Shown here piece by piece: positions 48,705 to 61,328 of a stretch of 64,000 nucleotides of DNA. The stretch's first letter is position 1, and every line of letters begins with the position of its first letter. A model generated the notes under the pieces. The model was given only the letters and a program-made list of their open reading frames with translations, made no database searches and was not told where the DNA came from. The stretch spans positions 1 through 64,000 of the forward strand of contig VCJN01002277.1 of the NCBI GenBank assembly GCA_006384855.1, in the 5' to 3' direction. The position numbers and the translations under genes were made by a program. This DNA is from Tetraselmis striata (Eukaryota; Chlorophyta; Chlorodendrophyceae; Chlorodendrales; Chlorodendraceae).

Positions 48705-50153
48705 GTTATGTGGTTGGGGCAGCAGCAAACGAGCGGCCTGGGCGTCGTCGGCGACGCGCCCGCCGACCCGATGAAAGCGCTAGAAGTGATGCCGTCGGCT
48801 TCCCCGACGACGACTGCAACATCGGCGGCGCAGGCGAAGCCGCGACCGCCGGCTCTGCCGCTGGACACCGTGTCGGACGTGCTGGCGACAGGCACGTACA
48901 ATCCCAACCTGACGGACCACATCTCCGTCCTCGCGCTCACCGACACTCGGGTCGTGGTTTCGTTCGGCTCCTGGGGCGACATATTCCGCGGCGCGGCCGC
49001 GGTGGGCACCCTGCACCGCGTCGGTCAGTGTAGTGCGGGCACCTCGTCGGCGCCGACGCTGCGCTTCTGCCCCCCGTGCTTCTTCACCGAGAAGGTGCCA
49101 CACCCGGTTCCGGCGCTCCTGGCACGCGTGTCGCCGGAGACAGTGCTAGTCCTACAGCAAAGGAGCCGCGTGATGTTAGCTCGAGTGACGGACCCGGCGC
49201 CGGACAGCGAGCAGGGCGACGACCCGGGGGTGGCGGGCCTGGAGTTTGGCGAAGCACTGAGCGCGCCGACGGGAACTAAAGTTTCGTACTGGACGAGCCA
49301 AATCTGGGTGGCGTCGGCGGGGTTGGCGGCGGTGCTGCACCTCGCCAGCGGCGCTCCTTGCGTTTCGCTCGCCCACTTCGACGAGACGCGACTCGCCGTC
49401 GACAGCTGGGACGAACCGCTGACATCGGAAGGGCTGCCGCTCGGGTTTGAAGGCTGGAAGAAAAGCGTCATCCTGTCACCCACCACGTTTCTGCTTTTGT
49501 ACGTCGCCGCGCCTGCCGGGGGCGATGCGACGAGCGATAGCGGCGCCCGAGGTAGGCGAGGACGACGGGACGAGCAGGAGCTGATGGCGGTGGTCGGCGC
49601 GGTGGACCTGAAAGCTGGGGTGGTTCGATTCGGGCCACCCACACCAGTGCTCGTCCCGCGCAGCGGCGACGACGAGGAAGAGGAAGAGCGGCCGCAGGTG
49701 TGGGACAGCGCGGTAGCCGTTCTCACCGAGTCGCTGGCGTTGGTATTCTACGCGCACAGCGACGAGCGAACCGGGACCGTCGTTGCCGTGAGCGTCGACC
49801 CGTACTCTCTCGCCCTCGACCCGCACGGCTGGGTCGACGTCCAGTCGCATGGTGTGTGGGAGGTGGCGGCGGCCGCCATTCCAGGCCGCTCGAGCGCCGT
49901 TCTCGCCTTTTCCGACTCGCCACAAGGGCGCGAGGACCAGTGGCAGACGATGGCCGGGCCAGGCGTTGCGACGCTCGCTCACTACAGCACCGCGAATGGC
50001 CGGCGCCTCTCCCTCAGTGGTCGCACTATATACGAGACCTCTCGGGTCTGGAAGACTCGCATGACCACCCTCGCACCAGACGTGGCGGCTATCGCCCTGC
50101 GCAACTATTCGCGCCGGCAATATGGTGAGATGGTATTACTGCAGCTGCTGTAA
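48705..50153 (+). CDS. large exon with propeller-like repeats, unknown function (possible C-terminus of the U-box/pseudokinase gene)
   Basis: Open for 482 residues to a stop at 50151-50153. It contains at least five spaced strand motifs of one type: SVLALTDTRVVVSFGS, VSPETVLVLQQR, SPTTFLLLYVA, LTESLALVFYAH and the ALRNY segment near the end. Each is followed by a glycine-rich or acidic loop, which suggests a beta-propeller. No named family is recognised. The acceptor CTGCCAG at 48704 is in phase 0, matching the donor at 48544, which would give an 825-residue U-box/pseudokinase/propeller protein. The alternative is a separate gene starting at the ATG at 48771. Only 160 bases separate the two, which favours fusion. 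Confidence 0.55.
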   Translation, partial: VMWLGQQQTSGLGVVGDAPADPMKALEVMPSASPTTTATSAAQAKPRPPALPLDTVSDVLATGTYNPNLTDHISVLALTDTRVVVSFGSWGDIFRGAAAVGTLHRVGQCSAGTSSAPTLRFCPPCFFTEKVPHPVPALLARVSPETVLVLQQRSRVMLARVTDPAPDSEQGDDPGVAGLEFGEALSAPTGTKVSYWTSQIWVASAGLAAVLHLASGAPCVSLAHFDETRLAVDSWDEPLTSEGLPLGFEGWKKSVILSPTTFLLLYVAAPAGGDATSDSGARGRRGRRDEQELMAVVGAVDLKAGVVRFGPPTPVLVPRSGDDEEEEERPQVWDSAVAVLTESLALVFYAHSDERTGTVVAVSVDPYSLALDPHGWVDVQSHGVWEVAAAAIPGRSSAVLAFSDSPQGREDQWQTMAGPGVATLAHYSTANGRRLSLSGRTIYETSRVWKTRMTTLAPDVAAIALRNYSRRQYGEMVLLQLL

Positions 50154-51782
50154 AAGAGTGACGACCGGCACCTGTAACGGTACCATAGTAGTTGGCCCAG
50201 CACAGGTGGTGTTTGCAAGGTCACCGTAAATTAGTTTGCTTGAATGCGACGACACCGCACGCCAATGGCGCATCATACCCCAGCACTTTCGGGGCGCTTT
50301 GCTGCTAGCTCCTTTCCGGCACTTAACTGCGGTCTCATGTCTTCGATATCGTCGCCATTCTCTTTTCAGCAGTGTGTAAATGACCTCGAACTGCGCATGA
50401 TTGCTGTCACTCATTAACAAGAAGGGAGTAATAAAAGCATCTAAGGCCCGGCTGCCTCCGTGTATCAGTCGAGATGGTCCTGGATGGCTCAGAGCGAACT
50501 TGACTTGCGATGGGACGATTCAGATGGATATGCGGCTGCTGTGAGATGAAGATTCCACCAGAGCCCAGCGCGGTGATGATGCATGTAACGACCACAGCAT
50601 TCGTAAAGTGAGTCCTTACCAGAGATAGCCTTTATGCGAGGAAAGAGCAATGCGTGGTTGTGTAGTGGTTATTGATGGGAATGCCGGACTTGCTGCAAAA
50701 ACACGGCACATTCTGTAGGCGCGGAATAGTGCCTGTGCCGACGGTCAATCAAGCTAGCATTATTGGCCATCTCGCACGGCAACGCAATAACGCATGGCCA
50801 CGTCTCGTGCGCCCTGGCTGGCGGCCATTTCCACTCAGTCGGTCTGTCAGTCAGTGTTACGCGCGCCCTGTCTCAAAGGGATTAATGACGGATGATGCGC
50901 CGTATCACGGTTTCACATTTGCGAATTCTCTGAGATTCAGGTCCGTCTATTCCTAAGACAATTGTTCACAGTAAGCTCAAGTCGGTTTTTAATCCAGTCG
51001 GTACTATGAAGAAGCCGCTAAGTCAAGTTCAGACGGCCCACGCCGGTTTCCCGAGAAACTCGAAATAAAATATGAAACACGGGGGGGGGGGGGGGGGGGG
51101 GGGGGGCGGAGGGGGGCGGGGGGATCCGCAGCTTGCTTCCATGTTGCCTGGCGGGACTCGTAAAGAATAACTCGAAGCTTGGGTCGAGCATACTGTCTTT
51201 TCCATACTACTAAGAAGTTTACAGCTTGAGGTGCCGCGCGTGAATATCGACTATCGAGGACACCCTTTACTGGAAGCTGATCGCTGACTCGCCCAGTCGA
51301 CAGTAGTACCATCGGAACCGCCTTTGCGCGGTCGTGCTGTTACGCCAGTAAACGAGGCATGTCACAGAGTTTCGGTTCCGTGATTGCCCCCCTCCATGAA
51401 TGCCGGGATTCGAAGCAACGGCGATTGATGTGGCAGCTATCCCCTCGCGGAGATGCAAATGACCCTGGTGGCGACGAGCGCCGGGGACTACCCGGGGTAC
51501 GTGACTATACGGCACGGCTATTCCTCCAGCCGGACGATCCCGGCGTGGATTGCGAGTGCCCTCTTGGCAGGGAGGCCATTGCGTCCGCGCCGAGACTCCG
51601 CAGAATGGCCATGGTACGTGAGGCGAGCTTTAAAGGCTGATGGCTACTGTGCACATTCTACGCGGTCGGCATTGAAACCCCCCGGAGTCGCAACAATAAT
51701 AATGAACTATCTCTCTCGGCGTCGGATATTTCGACTCGCTCCCAGGTTGTGAAGACAGGGCTGGGTCGAGGCTGCGCTGGCG
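50154..51782. other. intergenic
   Basis: No gene was recognised. There is a G-run of about 27 bases at 51081-51107. The two flanking genes converge here, so both 3' ends lie in this stretch. Confidence 0.4.
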
Positions 51783-53400
51783 CTACGTCATCAGAAGCGA
51801 ACGCCGAGCTGGGGCAGCCCGGAGGGTGCACGCCGTCGCGTCACCTCCTGGGCAGCGGCCTCCAGCACCTGTCTGGCTGCCCCCTCTGGCTCAAATGAGT
51901 TGCCTACCAAGGCGCACATCGCGGCGACCAATCAGTCCCCCCCCCCCCCCCCCCCTCGCACACACCCCTCCACCCCCAGCAAGCACCGCCCTGTCAGCTA
52001 CAGATTTGCACGCAACCCGCCGTACAAGGAACCCAAGCAACGTAAAGAGCAACAGCTCGTCGAAGGCGCACTCACACATGAGGTTGAGGCTGAGCAGGGC
52101 AGTGTTGACTCCGTGCGCCCCCTCTCGCGGCTCCAGCGCCGCGGCAAGTGCGCGCACGCCCGCCTCCCCGATCTTGCAATCTGCGCAGGCGCACCGCAAA
52201 CACAGCGCAGCGGCTGATGCGACCGACGAGGCGGCCGAACGAAAAGAATTGGGGGGGGGGGGGGGGGGGGTGCGCTCACATCCGATGTCCAAGCTGCGGA
52301 GGCGGCTGGCGCTGACCCAACACTGGTCGGCGTCCTGCGTTGGCTGTAGGGCTGAGGCCAGCACAGCGGCTCCGCTGTCCCCAAGCGACCCGCCTGCGCA
52401 CCGACCCGTTGCCGTCAGACGGCAGTCCGGCACCGCGTGCGGGAGTGGGGCAGGGGCGGGGAGGGCGACCACGTGCGCGGCGATGTGGGGCCGGGAGAAC
52501 TTCAAACGCGGGTTGCGGGGTCGTACATAGGGAGAGGGTGAGGTGCTGCAGGCCCAGCCCGTCAACGAGAGCGCCCCCGGGGAGGCGCTTGGCGGTGAGC
52601 GCGTCCGCCAGCGGCCGCAAGCTGTCGCCGCTCATGTTGTTGCCTGCGCGGCGCATGTGGGCTCGTTAGCTCGCGCAAGCAGGAGGCATGGCGCTGTGTG
52701 CCGAGGCCTACCCGGCGCAGCCGCACTTGCCACGAAGGCCCAAGCGGCGAGTGAGTTCGTGTGCACGGCCCCGCATGTGCATGCTTGCGTAAATCACTAA
52801 TGCATATGGTTTCCCATCTTGAAGGTACGCTCCTTGGCAAGCAATGATTTGCGAGCTCTTCGGGCATTCATCATGGGTGACATGTATGTAGACCACGAGG
52901 TCTGTCTAGTTTGGTGCGCAGTGTAGGAGGCCCAACACAGTGGCAAGAAGATCCCGTGAACCACAATTCAGATGGACAACACCATCAGGGAGAACAAGAA
53001 CATAAATTGGGCCACCTTTGCACCTGGCTTGTGGCTTGTGGCCATTGGCGTCATCCATCTCACAAGAAAGCCCGCGACATGCAACATATGCATGGATTAT
53101 CTATAAATCATCACATCAATAATACAAACGACGGCATATTTCGTATGGCATATACAACCCCAGGGGGTTGGGGGGAGGGGAGATACCGTAGAGGCTGAGC
53201 GTCTGCAGGGTGGAATTTGTGCTCCAGGTGCCGTCCGCGTTCTCCCTCGACTGGAGCGCCTCCCCGATCGCTCTCGCGCCATCGCACTCGATCTCATTGT
53301 CTGCGCCAGGGATAAGCATCGCCGCGTGACGGCAGGGAGGCAATGGGCGCGCCGTCAGCACCGTCGGGGGGGTGGGACAGAGCGCGGCAGTGGGTGGGGC

Positions 53401-53431
<31 letters not shown>

Positions 53432-56400
53432 GCGGCGCCCACCTCTGAGGTCGAGCGCGGCGAGGGGGAGGCCGCTGACGTGAGTCCCGTCCGCGCACAA
53501 CTGCGGGGCCATGGCCCGCGCGATGGCCTCCGCGCCCTCGTCGCCGATTTCGTTCGCTGCGGGCACACAGAACAGCAACGCCGCGGCGGTCCTTCAGTAC
53601 GGAGGGCGCTGCGGTGAGCCGGGCGCCGGGGGTGGCCGCTCGCGATACCTGTGAGGACGAGCTCCGTGAGGGCGGTGTTGCGCACCCAGCCGCCCGCGGG
53701 GTCCCTCCGCGGCTTGAGCGCCATGGCAAGCGCCGCCGCACCGCTGTCGCCCAGTCGCTCACCTGCAAACGCAGCGTGCAACACGCGCGTCATCCACTCG
53801 CGACTCTCAACGTACAGACAGATTGATGAGTCAGCATGCATCACCCCCCTCCCCCACCCCTCCCTCCCCCTCTCCCCCCACCGCTCCCGGGCGGCACGTA
53901 CTGATGAGGCGTAGAGATTGGAGGCGACTGGGAAACACGAAGCTCCCATCCTTATGTTGCTGTGGGGAGAGGGCCTCCGCCAGGGCGCTCGCGCCGGCAG
54001 CGCCAATCTGATTCTCTGCGATGGCAGTGTCGCAGCGAGCGGCGCTGTTAGCGCCCTTGGCGTGGCACTTGGGGGGTTCGGGGATCGTGCGGGCAGGCAG
54101 GCGGTGCCCGCGCACTGTGCAGCTCCAGGCGCTGTAGGCCCGCCGCCACCCAGCTGCCGTCCGGGTTCTGCTTTGGGCGCAGCAGCTCGGCGATTGCAGC
54201 AGCTCCGGCGCGGCCGATCCGGTTTCCTGCGTGGCCGCCAGGAGCGGGACTAGTGAGAGCGCGGTGTGGCATGCGCTTGACGAACAGGCGGCGGCTGCGA
54301 GCCATTGAGCGCGCGGCACGGCATGGGATGTCAGCTGCCGGGGAGGCCGGGTGAGGCGTGGGCGCGCACTATCGATCACCAGCTCGCTCAGGTGGCTGCT
54401 TGGGGCCCAGAGGTCTTCAGGCCCCTTGCGCAGACTCAGTGCCTGGGACACCAGCTTGATGCCCTCGCTGCCTGCGCCGTTGGCTGGGCTCGAGGGAACA
54501 CACATACTTCAGCACATTGTGTGGTGGCGCTGCCGCACTTTGAAGAGCAACGACTATATTTGCGATCGCTGCCGAGGCGCACGCGTACATCCTTCCTCAA
54601 CACACAGTACCTCCCTATTAACACACAATAGTTTGTGGGTCTAGAACCGAGGCAGAAAAGGGCAAGGCACGCTCTTATTATCTGTGTGTTCTTCAAGGTA
54701 CGTCGGCATCCGTTGTTGTGGCGCCGCCGCATTTATTACCACAGAACATTCACAACCATGTGCTCAGACCCCATGAATGTAAATCTAGACGCAAGTATTC
54801 CGGATTGCCAAGTCGTTACGGCATTTCGAACCATTTGCGGGCACCTTGTCTACTCTGATGGGAAACATACAATTCGGGCAACTTCTGTTCAGCACCCTGT
54901 GTGGTGGCGCTGCCGCACTTTGAAGAACACTGGCAACTATATTTGCTATCAAATCCGAGGCGCACGCGTATACCCTTCCTCGTGACACAGTACATCCCTA
55001 TTAGCCTGTAGGTGGCAACGTTTTTTAAACAACGGTGCCTGGCCGTGTTGTGCCACCTTTCTATCGTTTTTTTATTTCTATTCTATTCGAGTAGCGACTG
55101 AAATTCTACTCTCTTCTTAGTATCGCTGCAGCTCCATCGGGATACACTGTTCTTTCGACACGGAAAGGTTTTCGTAATCCTTCATGCTTGCACTTGATCA
55201 CACGGCGCTTGCAATCATTACCAAACGCACTATGTAATCCTTATAAGCATCTATACGGGTGCCGGCCCGACAATAAGAACCCAAACCCGTCATTTGCTCT
55301 CGGAAATAGGGTGTTGGCGAATGTTCTTAATCCTCTTAAGGAAATCGTTATGCATTCGTCTAAACTCGGACCAGTGAGGACATAGCGCTGTTAGAAAAAA
55401 ATGTTCTTACAGTCGGGTCGGCACCCTTACGCATTCTACATGCGTTGAATATACAGCAAAAATGATAAGGATTACGTGACTCGTACTGATATAACCTGCC
55501 ATCGTTGCCTGAATGATTAACGGTGTCTTACCGTTGTGCATCGGTCCGCATTCCCGTATCGCTGTCTAATTGCACACAATGGACTTGGACTTTTCCTCGA
55601 ATAAATGGCCAATACAAACTCAAACAGTATACTAAGTGCTTTCTGAAATCCATTCGCTATACGACTGAGATGTATCCGTCAATTGTTTTTCAAAATAATT
55701 CAAACTCCCCGCACATTTTATATTTCATTCTGTTTCTAATTGCCAAACTTGCATCGTAATAGACTGCTTAGTTTAACACACAATACATTGGTTTATAACC
55801 GAGCCAGAAAAAGCAATCAGGCGCGTTCTTATAATAATCGGTGTTCTTTAAAGTGCGTCGGCATCCATATAGTACAGGATTTACAGGAGAATATTAGGAA
55901 GCACGTGCCCCGACCCACGTGCACGTGTGCCGATCTTCCGAGAACTTATTTAATCTAGACGTAAGTATTCCGGATGGGCTAGCCGCGACGGCTTTTCGAC
56001 CCATTTGCGGGCTCCTCATCTATTCCAGGCTTAACATTCGAGAAACTCTGAGTGAGGCGCTTCCCGCAGTGCCGCTGCTGGCTACTGGGATAGCCCGCTC
56101 ATGCAGCGATGGCATACGCGGCGTCGGGCGGTAGGAGGAAGGCAGGCAGCTAGGGGCGAGGGGGGGGGGGGGGGGGGGGGGAGGCTGTGCAGCCCACCGG
56201 CAAGCTCGAGCCGCGAGAACGCGGCATTTGGAACGACGGCTCCGTCTGGATTGGTGTAGCCGGCCAGCACCGAGGCAAGCGCCTCGCAGTCGGCGCGCGA
56301 CAGGCTGACGCCGGCGAGTGCGAGCGCCTGCGCCGCGTGAGAAAAGCGCAGCGTCCCCGTGTCCTCGTTGCGCTCGGGCAGCGAGAACGACATGTCTGCC

Positions 56401-57208
56401 CCGCCGAGGAGGGCAGCGACACGCCTCCGTGCATGAGCACGCTCGTCCTGCAGCCCGGCATGTCAGTCCGAGGTGTCAGTGCATGTCAGTCCGAGGTGCG
56501 ACTGGGCAGGGTGGGCGGGCGCTCCGGGCGGGCATAGCGGCGTGGGCGGCGGGTACGGCGGGGGGGGGGGGGGGGGGGGGGGGCGCAAAGGAGGCCGTGC
56601 CCGCGTCGGCGGAGCGACCTGGAAGAGCTTGGACATGAAGGCGTGGATCGCGCTGCGGAGCGCGTAGGCTTGCGTGAGCGTGGCGCTGGACAGCGGCAAC
56701 CCCGTCATAGGGCAGGTGCTGTTCTGCGACAGCCACTGCGCGATGTTTGCCTTCTCGTACACGTGGCCGGTCTGCAACGCAGGGCAGCGCGGGGGCAGGG
56801 TGAGGGGCGGCAGTGCCCCCGGAGCGCGTGGCGCCACCGCCTAGCCGGGCAAGCAGGTTCGTCGATGATGTCACCGCCGCTGGCGGGTGGCCAAACCTCA
56901 ATCGCCACTGGCTCCACCATGACGTCGGACGAGATCGGGCAGCGGAACTCATCCGGAATGTCGGGGTGCGAGCACGAGGGGTTCCAGAAGACTTCCCGTG
57001 CCACAGCCGCTGCCGCCTCCGCCTTGGCGCTGCCACTCGTGCTCTTGCCCTCCGCCACGTGAGCGGGGCCCGCCGCGGATGCGGCGCTAGCGCCACCGCC
57101 AGCGCCACCGCCACCGCCCTTTTTTTCTCCCTCCGCAGCGGGCGCGTTGACCCCCTTTGTTGTCACCGAATCGCGCTCCGCCTCGTGGCCAGTGGTACTC
57201 ACAGCGAC
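51783..57208 (-). CDS. U-box plus leucine-rich-repeat E3 ubiquitin ligase, ten LRRs one per exon (5' end unresolved)
   Basis: Fourteen-exon model minus the first exon(s), about 605 residues. U-box exons: 56897-57208 and 56619-56771. The LRR exons are 56198-56447, 54370-54483, 54116-54226, 53902-54015, 53649-53762, 53443-53556, 53187-53300, 52527-52643, 52280-52393 and 52076-52180, followed by the last exon 51783-51868. The N-terminal part is Gly/Ala-rich. The U-box reads IPDEFRCPISSDVMVEPV, then TGHVYEKANIAQWL and CPMTGLPL. The LRRs are of the ribonuclease-inhibitor type with a NxIGxxGAxAIAxAL core and an unusual inserted DGxW segment. E2 binding through the U-box and substrate binding through the LRRs are inferred from the families. 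All LRR introns are phase 1. The start codon lies upstream of 57208 and was not found. Confidence 0.8.
54500..56060. repeat. intronic segmental repeats
   Basis: Within the 1.7-kb intron between LRR1 and LRR2, 54520-54620 is repeated at 54894-54990 (GTGTGGTGGCGCTGCCGCAC, GAGGCGCACGCGTA). Positions 54788-54860 recur at 55958-56025 (AAGTATTCCGGAT, CATTTGCGGG). Positions 54600-54710 recur at 55770-55870 (AACACACAATA, GTGTTCTT-AA). The nested order suggests repeated insertion of one element family. Confidence 0.55.
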
Positions 57209-57542
57209 CTGCACACAGCATGCAGTGAGCACCCATCAGGGCCTCGGGTGGGCCGGGGAGCGCTGCAGTGAGCAGCAGCGACCATACATGCTCACGTCAG
57301 CGCATTGGAATGATGCCCTTCAGCACACCATGTTGATGCACATTCCTAGTCGAGCGCTAGCCCTCTCATTCCCCCCCTCTTGCTGATATACATATAATAT
57401 ATATAGTATGTATCTATATCTATATTCGTAAATATCTATATCTATGCTATATCTTTATCTATATAATATGAACATATATATGTATGACATCAATATAAAT
57501 GTATATATATACATAGAGACATATGTATACAGAAAGAAACAT

Positions 57543-57584
<42 letters not shown>

Positions 57585-58320
57585 ACATATACACACAAAT
57601 ATATATGTACGCATACACACATACATATATATACACGAGAACATATGTACACACACATTCATATATATACACAAACATTCAGTATTTAAGCACGGCGGTT
57701 GATGCCCTTTAGCAACCCCCAGGCCTCCGGGCTGGGCGCGTTTAATAATACCAAACCATATTCAAGCACATGTAACATACATGACTACATATGTATAGTG
57801 TTTTTGGACCACTCGCAGATAGTCACACTATTTCATCCGGGTTCCATCAGAATTTACCAACACGGGATATCTGACTTGGTACTGAGTAAAGAAAAAGACA
57901 CATGATTGGCGCGCTGTCGGCTACGACGCGCGCCAATGAAGTCGGAGCTGCTGCAGCGGACGCGCTGACGAAAACGAGCCAGGCGGAGGCAGAGGCTTCG
58001 ATGGCGCTGGCGTCCGGGCAGGCGGCGGAGGTCAAGGCGGACGCGGCGCAGGTGACGGTGGCTGCGAGGGCGACGGATCCTGCGGCGCTGCAGGCGGGCG
58101 TCCCTTCACAGCTCGTGCGGGGCGATGTATGATGCATACTCATCGATGCAACACCTCTACAACTCGTACGTACACATACGATGAATAAATGTTTATGTGC
58201 CATGAAGGTAGATAGAGGGAGGGATGAGCATGCGGGACGAAACAGACGGCATGCGGCGATGATGACAAGTAGACGCTGACACACTGCACGGACAGGCTTG
58301 GAAGGGTAGAGAGGCGCAAC
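57209..58320. other. intergenic / 5' region with AT- and AC-rich simple repeats
   Basis: Positions 57380-57690 are TATA/ATAC-rich, with an (AC)n tract at 57547-57588. A 76-codon Ala-rich frame at 57902-58132 (plus) and its complement are both open. Neither is supported by a family, though one may be an exon. The missing first exon of the U-box/LRR gene and the last exon of the unknown gene on the right should lie here. Confidence 0.35.
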
Positions 58321-60903
58321 CGGCGGGTGCAGCGGCGCCAGGTCCAGCTGCTGCTCATCGGTGAGGCTGCACAGGCCAGCGGCGGGCTGCAGCACGCGGC
58401 AGATGGCCCGCAGCCACGCGTCCACCGCCTGCCTGGCCGGGACGTATCCCGCTGCCGCAGCGGCCCCCAGCATCTGGCGGCGGTAGTCCGTCACAAAGGG
58501 GTGCAGCTCCCGGGCCAGCGGCGGCGGCAGCAGCCCCGCCTCCAGCATGGCGCCCAGCAGCTGCTCCGGCGGCGCGTCGGGAGGCGGCAGCGTCGACCCC
58601 TGTGCGCCGCTGAGGTTGGCCTCCGCCGCGCAGCGCAGCACCTCCGGTAGCTTCAGCGCGCAGCGCGCCGCCACCTCCGCCGGCTCCAGCTCCGCCGCCT
58701 TCCACTGCGCCCGCAGCCACCCCACCAGCTCCGCCGCGCGCTCGCCCCCCAGGCGCTGCGCCGCCGCGATGGGCAGCAGCTCCACCTCCGACGGCGCCCG
58801 GCGCAGCGACCCCTGCAGCGCCGCCCTCCCCAACTCCGCCACCTCCGCCACCTCCAGCACCGCCCCTCCGCCCGTCGCCTCCACCACCGCCGTCACGACC
58901 CCGAACAGCCTCCCCCCACCGCCGCGGCTGCCCCAGGCCACCCAGCGCCCCGAGAACTGCGCCTTCGCCTCCTCCACCGCCAGCGGCGCAGCCGCGGCCG
59001 CCTTGCCCCGGCCGCTCCCGGGGCCGTCACCCTCAGCAGCGGCGGCGGCGGCAGCGAGCATGTCCAGGAAGCCGGGCGGCGCGGCAGGGAGCAGCCCGTG
59101 TGCGGCGAGCTCGCTGCCGCCCAGCCACGCAGTGCGCAGGCTGGCCGCGAGCGCCGGCGCCGGGCACGGGGAGGGCAGCGCCCAGGGGCCCACGGCGCCG
59201 CCCGGCAGCGCCAGCGCCAGCAGCGCCAGCGGCGCCGCCACCTCCAGCCGCCCAACGCCGCTCAGCTCCAGCGGCGCGGGGGGTCCATCGGCAGCGTCGA
59301 GTGCGATCTGCAGGGCGAGGGCGGCGGGCAACGGCGCCGCCACGCGAGCCACCAGGCTGCCGCGCGAGAAGCCCAGCACCCGGAACGCCACGGCGGCGCC
59401 AGCGCCAGCCGCGGCCGCGGCCACTGCCCATCGCCACGGCGGCTGCCCGTCGCCTGGGGGGGCAGAGGCGTCCTTCCCCGCCACGCGGGCCACCAGCTGC
59501 CTGGCCAGCTCCGGCGCCCACGCTTCCGCCCGCAGCTCCGCCGGCAGCGCGCCCGGCGCCGTCGCCATGGTCAGCTCAAACGTGGCCTCCAGGACTGCGG
59601 GGCCGTAGGCCGCCGCCAGCTGCGTGGCGAGCGCCAGGGCGGCGTCCCTCGCCGGCAGGCCCAGCGTGGTGCCGGGCGGCAGCTGCCCGCCCGCCTGCCG
59701 CAGCCGCAGTAACCGCGCCCTGCGGATGGGCGCCAACCCATGCAAGCGGACAGGAGTGGAGGGCACGGGGGCGCGGGGGAGAGGCGGTCAGCGACGCGTT
59801 GCTGCAGCCACAGGCCCAAGCCCCGACTCCCTCAGCCCCCCCTCCCCCCCCCCACGACAGGGAGCGGGGGAGGCGCAGACATTCGGCTCATCCAACCGCA
59901 GCGTGCCTGAGCAGCAGCTAGGCCCCGGTTTCACAAGTGAACGCGGGTGCCCAGGGGAGGGACCACCGAGCTCCCGTGCGGCGAGGTACGTGTGATCTCA
60001 GCCTCCGGAGGAGTTGGACTCAGCAGTCTCTTAGTTGGGATGTAAGTGCGGCAATGAGATTAGAACGGAAAAGAAAACGCCTTGGTGATTTGGCTTTTCT
60101 TGAAAGAAGTCTTACGGATGCATCTTATAGCCGTAGTCCGAATCGATTTCAACACTAAGGACATTTCTTTGTCCGTTTGTTCAGGAAAACTTTGTGTACA
60201 TTGATTGAAAATACAAAGCAATACAGGAACGCGGATCGATGCGCGACCGCGAGAGTCCTACATGCGCGTTAGTAGTACGATGAATACAGTGCACGTAAAG
60301 TAGATCGTCCTGGTAGTACCAGTACCCGAGTCTTATTGCAAGCGGTTTATTGCCACGCGAGAAGAGTAGCGAATTTAAACACGGCCAGGCACCGCCGTTT
60401 AATATCAGTTGGTTCCTACGCCCTAGTTTGATTCATGTCCAAACGGACCCCATGGGACGCCAACCAGCCGCGACAAGTATTCGGGGGTATACCTGCGGCA
60501 ATCATGTTTGACCCCCCCCCCTCTACCGCAGGGGATGGCGGCGCTACTCAGACGTCACAGCTACATAGCTCTGCGCACACTTTATCCATTGCTTCTCAAT
60601 TGCAACATCCCAGGTACAGCAAGCCGCGTAGGCAGGTCGCATCACCAACTACGTAGCGAGAGAGAAAGAGAGGGAGGGCGGGAGAGAGACGGAGGAGAGG
60701 GGGGGGGGGGGGGGGCAGCGGGGCATCAAGTGTACGTATTTAAGGCGGCCAACGCACGAATTTGGCGTAGTAAGGATTATAACATTCCACAAACTTTCAT
60801 GCTATCCTCACCTTGCTGCCCACCATAATCCCATCGCGCACGCGCGGTGAATTATTGTATTATTAGGTGTGAAGATACCGGTACGCTTGTCGTCGTTGTT
60901 AGA

Positions 60904-60941
<38 letters not shown>

Positions 60942-61291
60942 AGAGAGAGAGAGGGACCGTACGTGGAGCTGCAGGTGGTTGGAGAGCATCACCGCATCCC
61001 AATTGAGTAACTAAGCCGCCAAGCCCTCCTCCCCAACTGTCGATGTATTCTTTATAGTCACCTCATCATCTCTTGCGATGCCGCCCCCATCGCGCGCGTA
61101 GCAGCGGCAGCCGGGGCTGCCGGGCGGCGACGTCTGCCGCATATGAGGCTCATGATGGGTGCACACGGTCCGTAGAACAGACGGCCGGCATCCGCATCTA
61201 CAGGTTGTGATATCACTCCTCCATGTGGCCAATACAGTTCAAGCGTGGCACGGCACTTTCAAAGTCATCCACACAAGCCAGGTCCGCCGGG

Positions 61292-61328
<37 letters not shown>

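Noticed and set aside
57902-58132. 76-codon Ala-rich plus-strand frame
   Set aside because: The opposite strand is also open through the same bases. Neither strand shows a motif, so it is left as part of an unresolved region.
59098-59921. Two long plus-strand frames, Arg/Pro-rich
   Set aside because: Mirror of the Ala/Leu-rich minus-strand exon 58321-59719, which splices in phase to the preceding exon.
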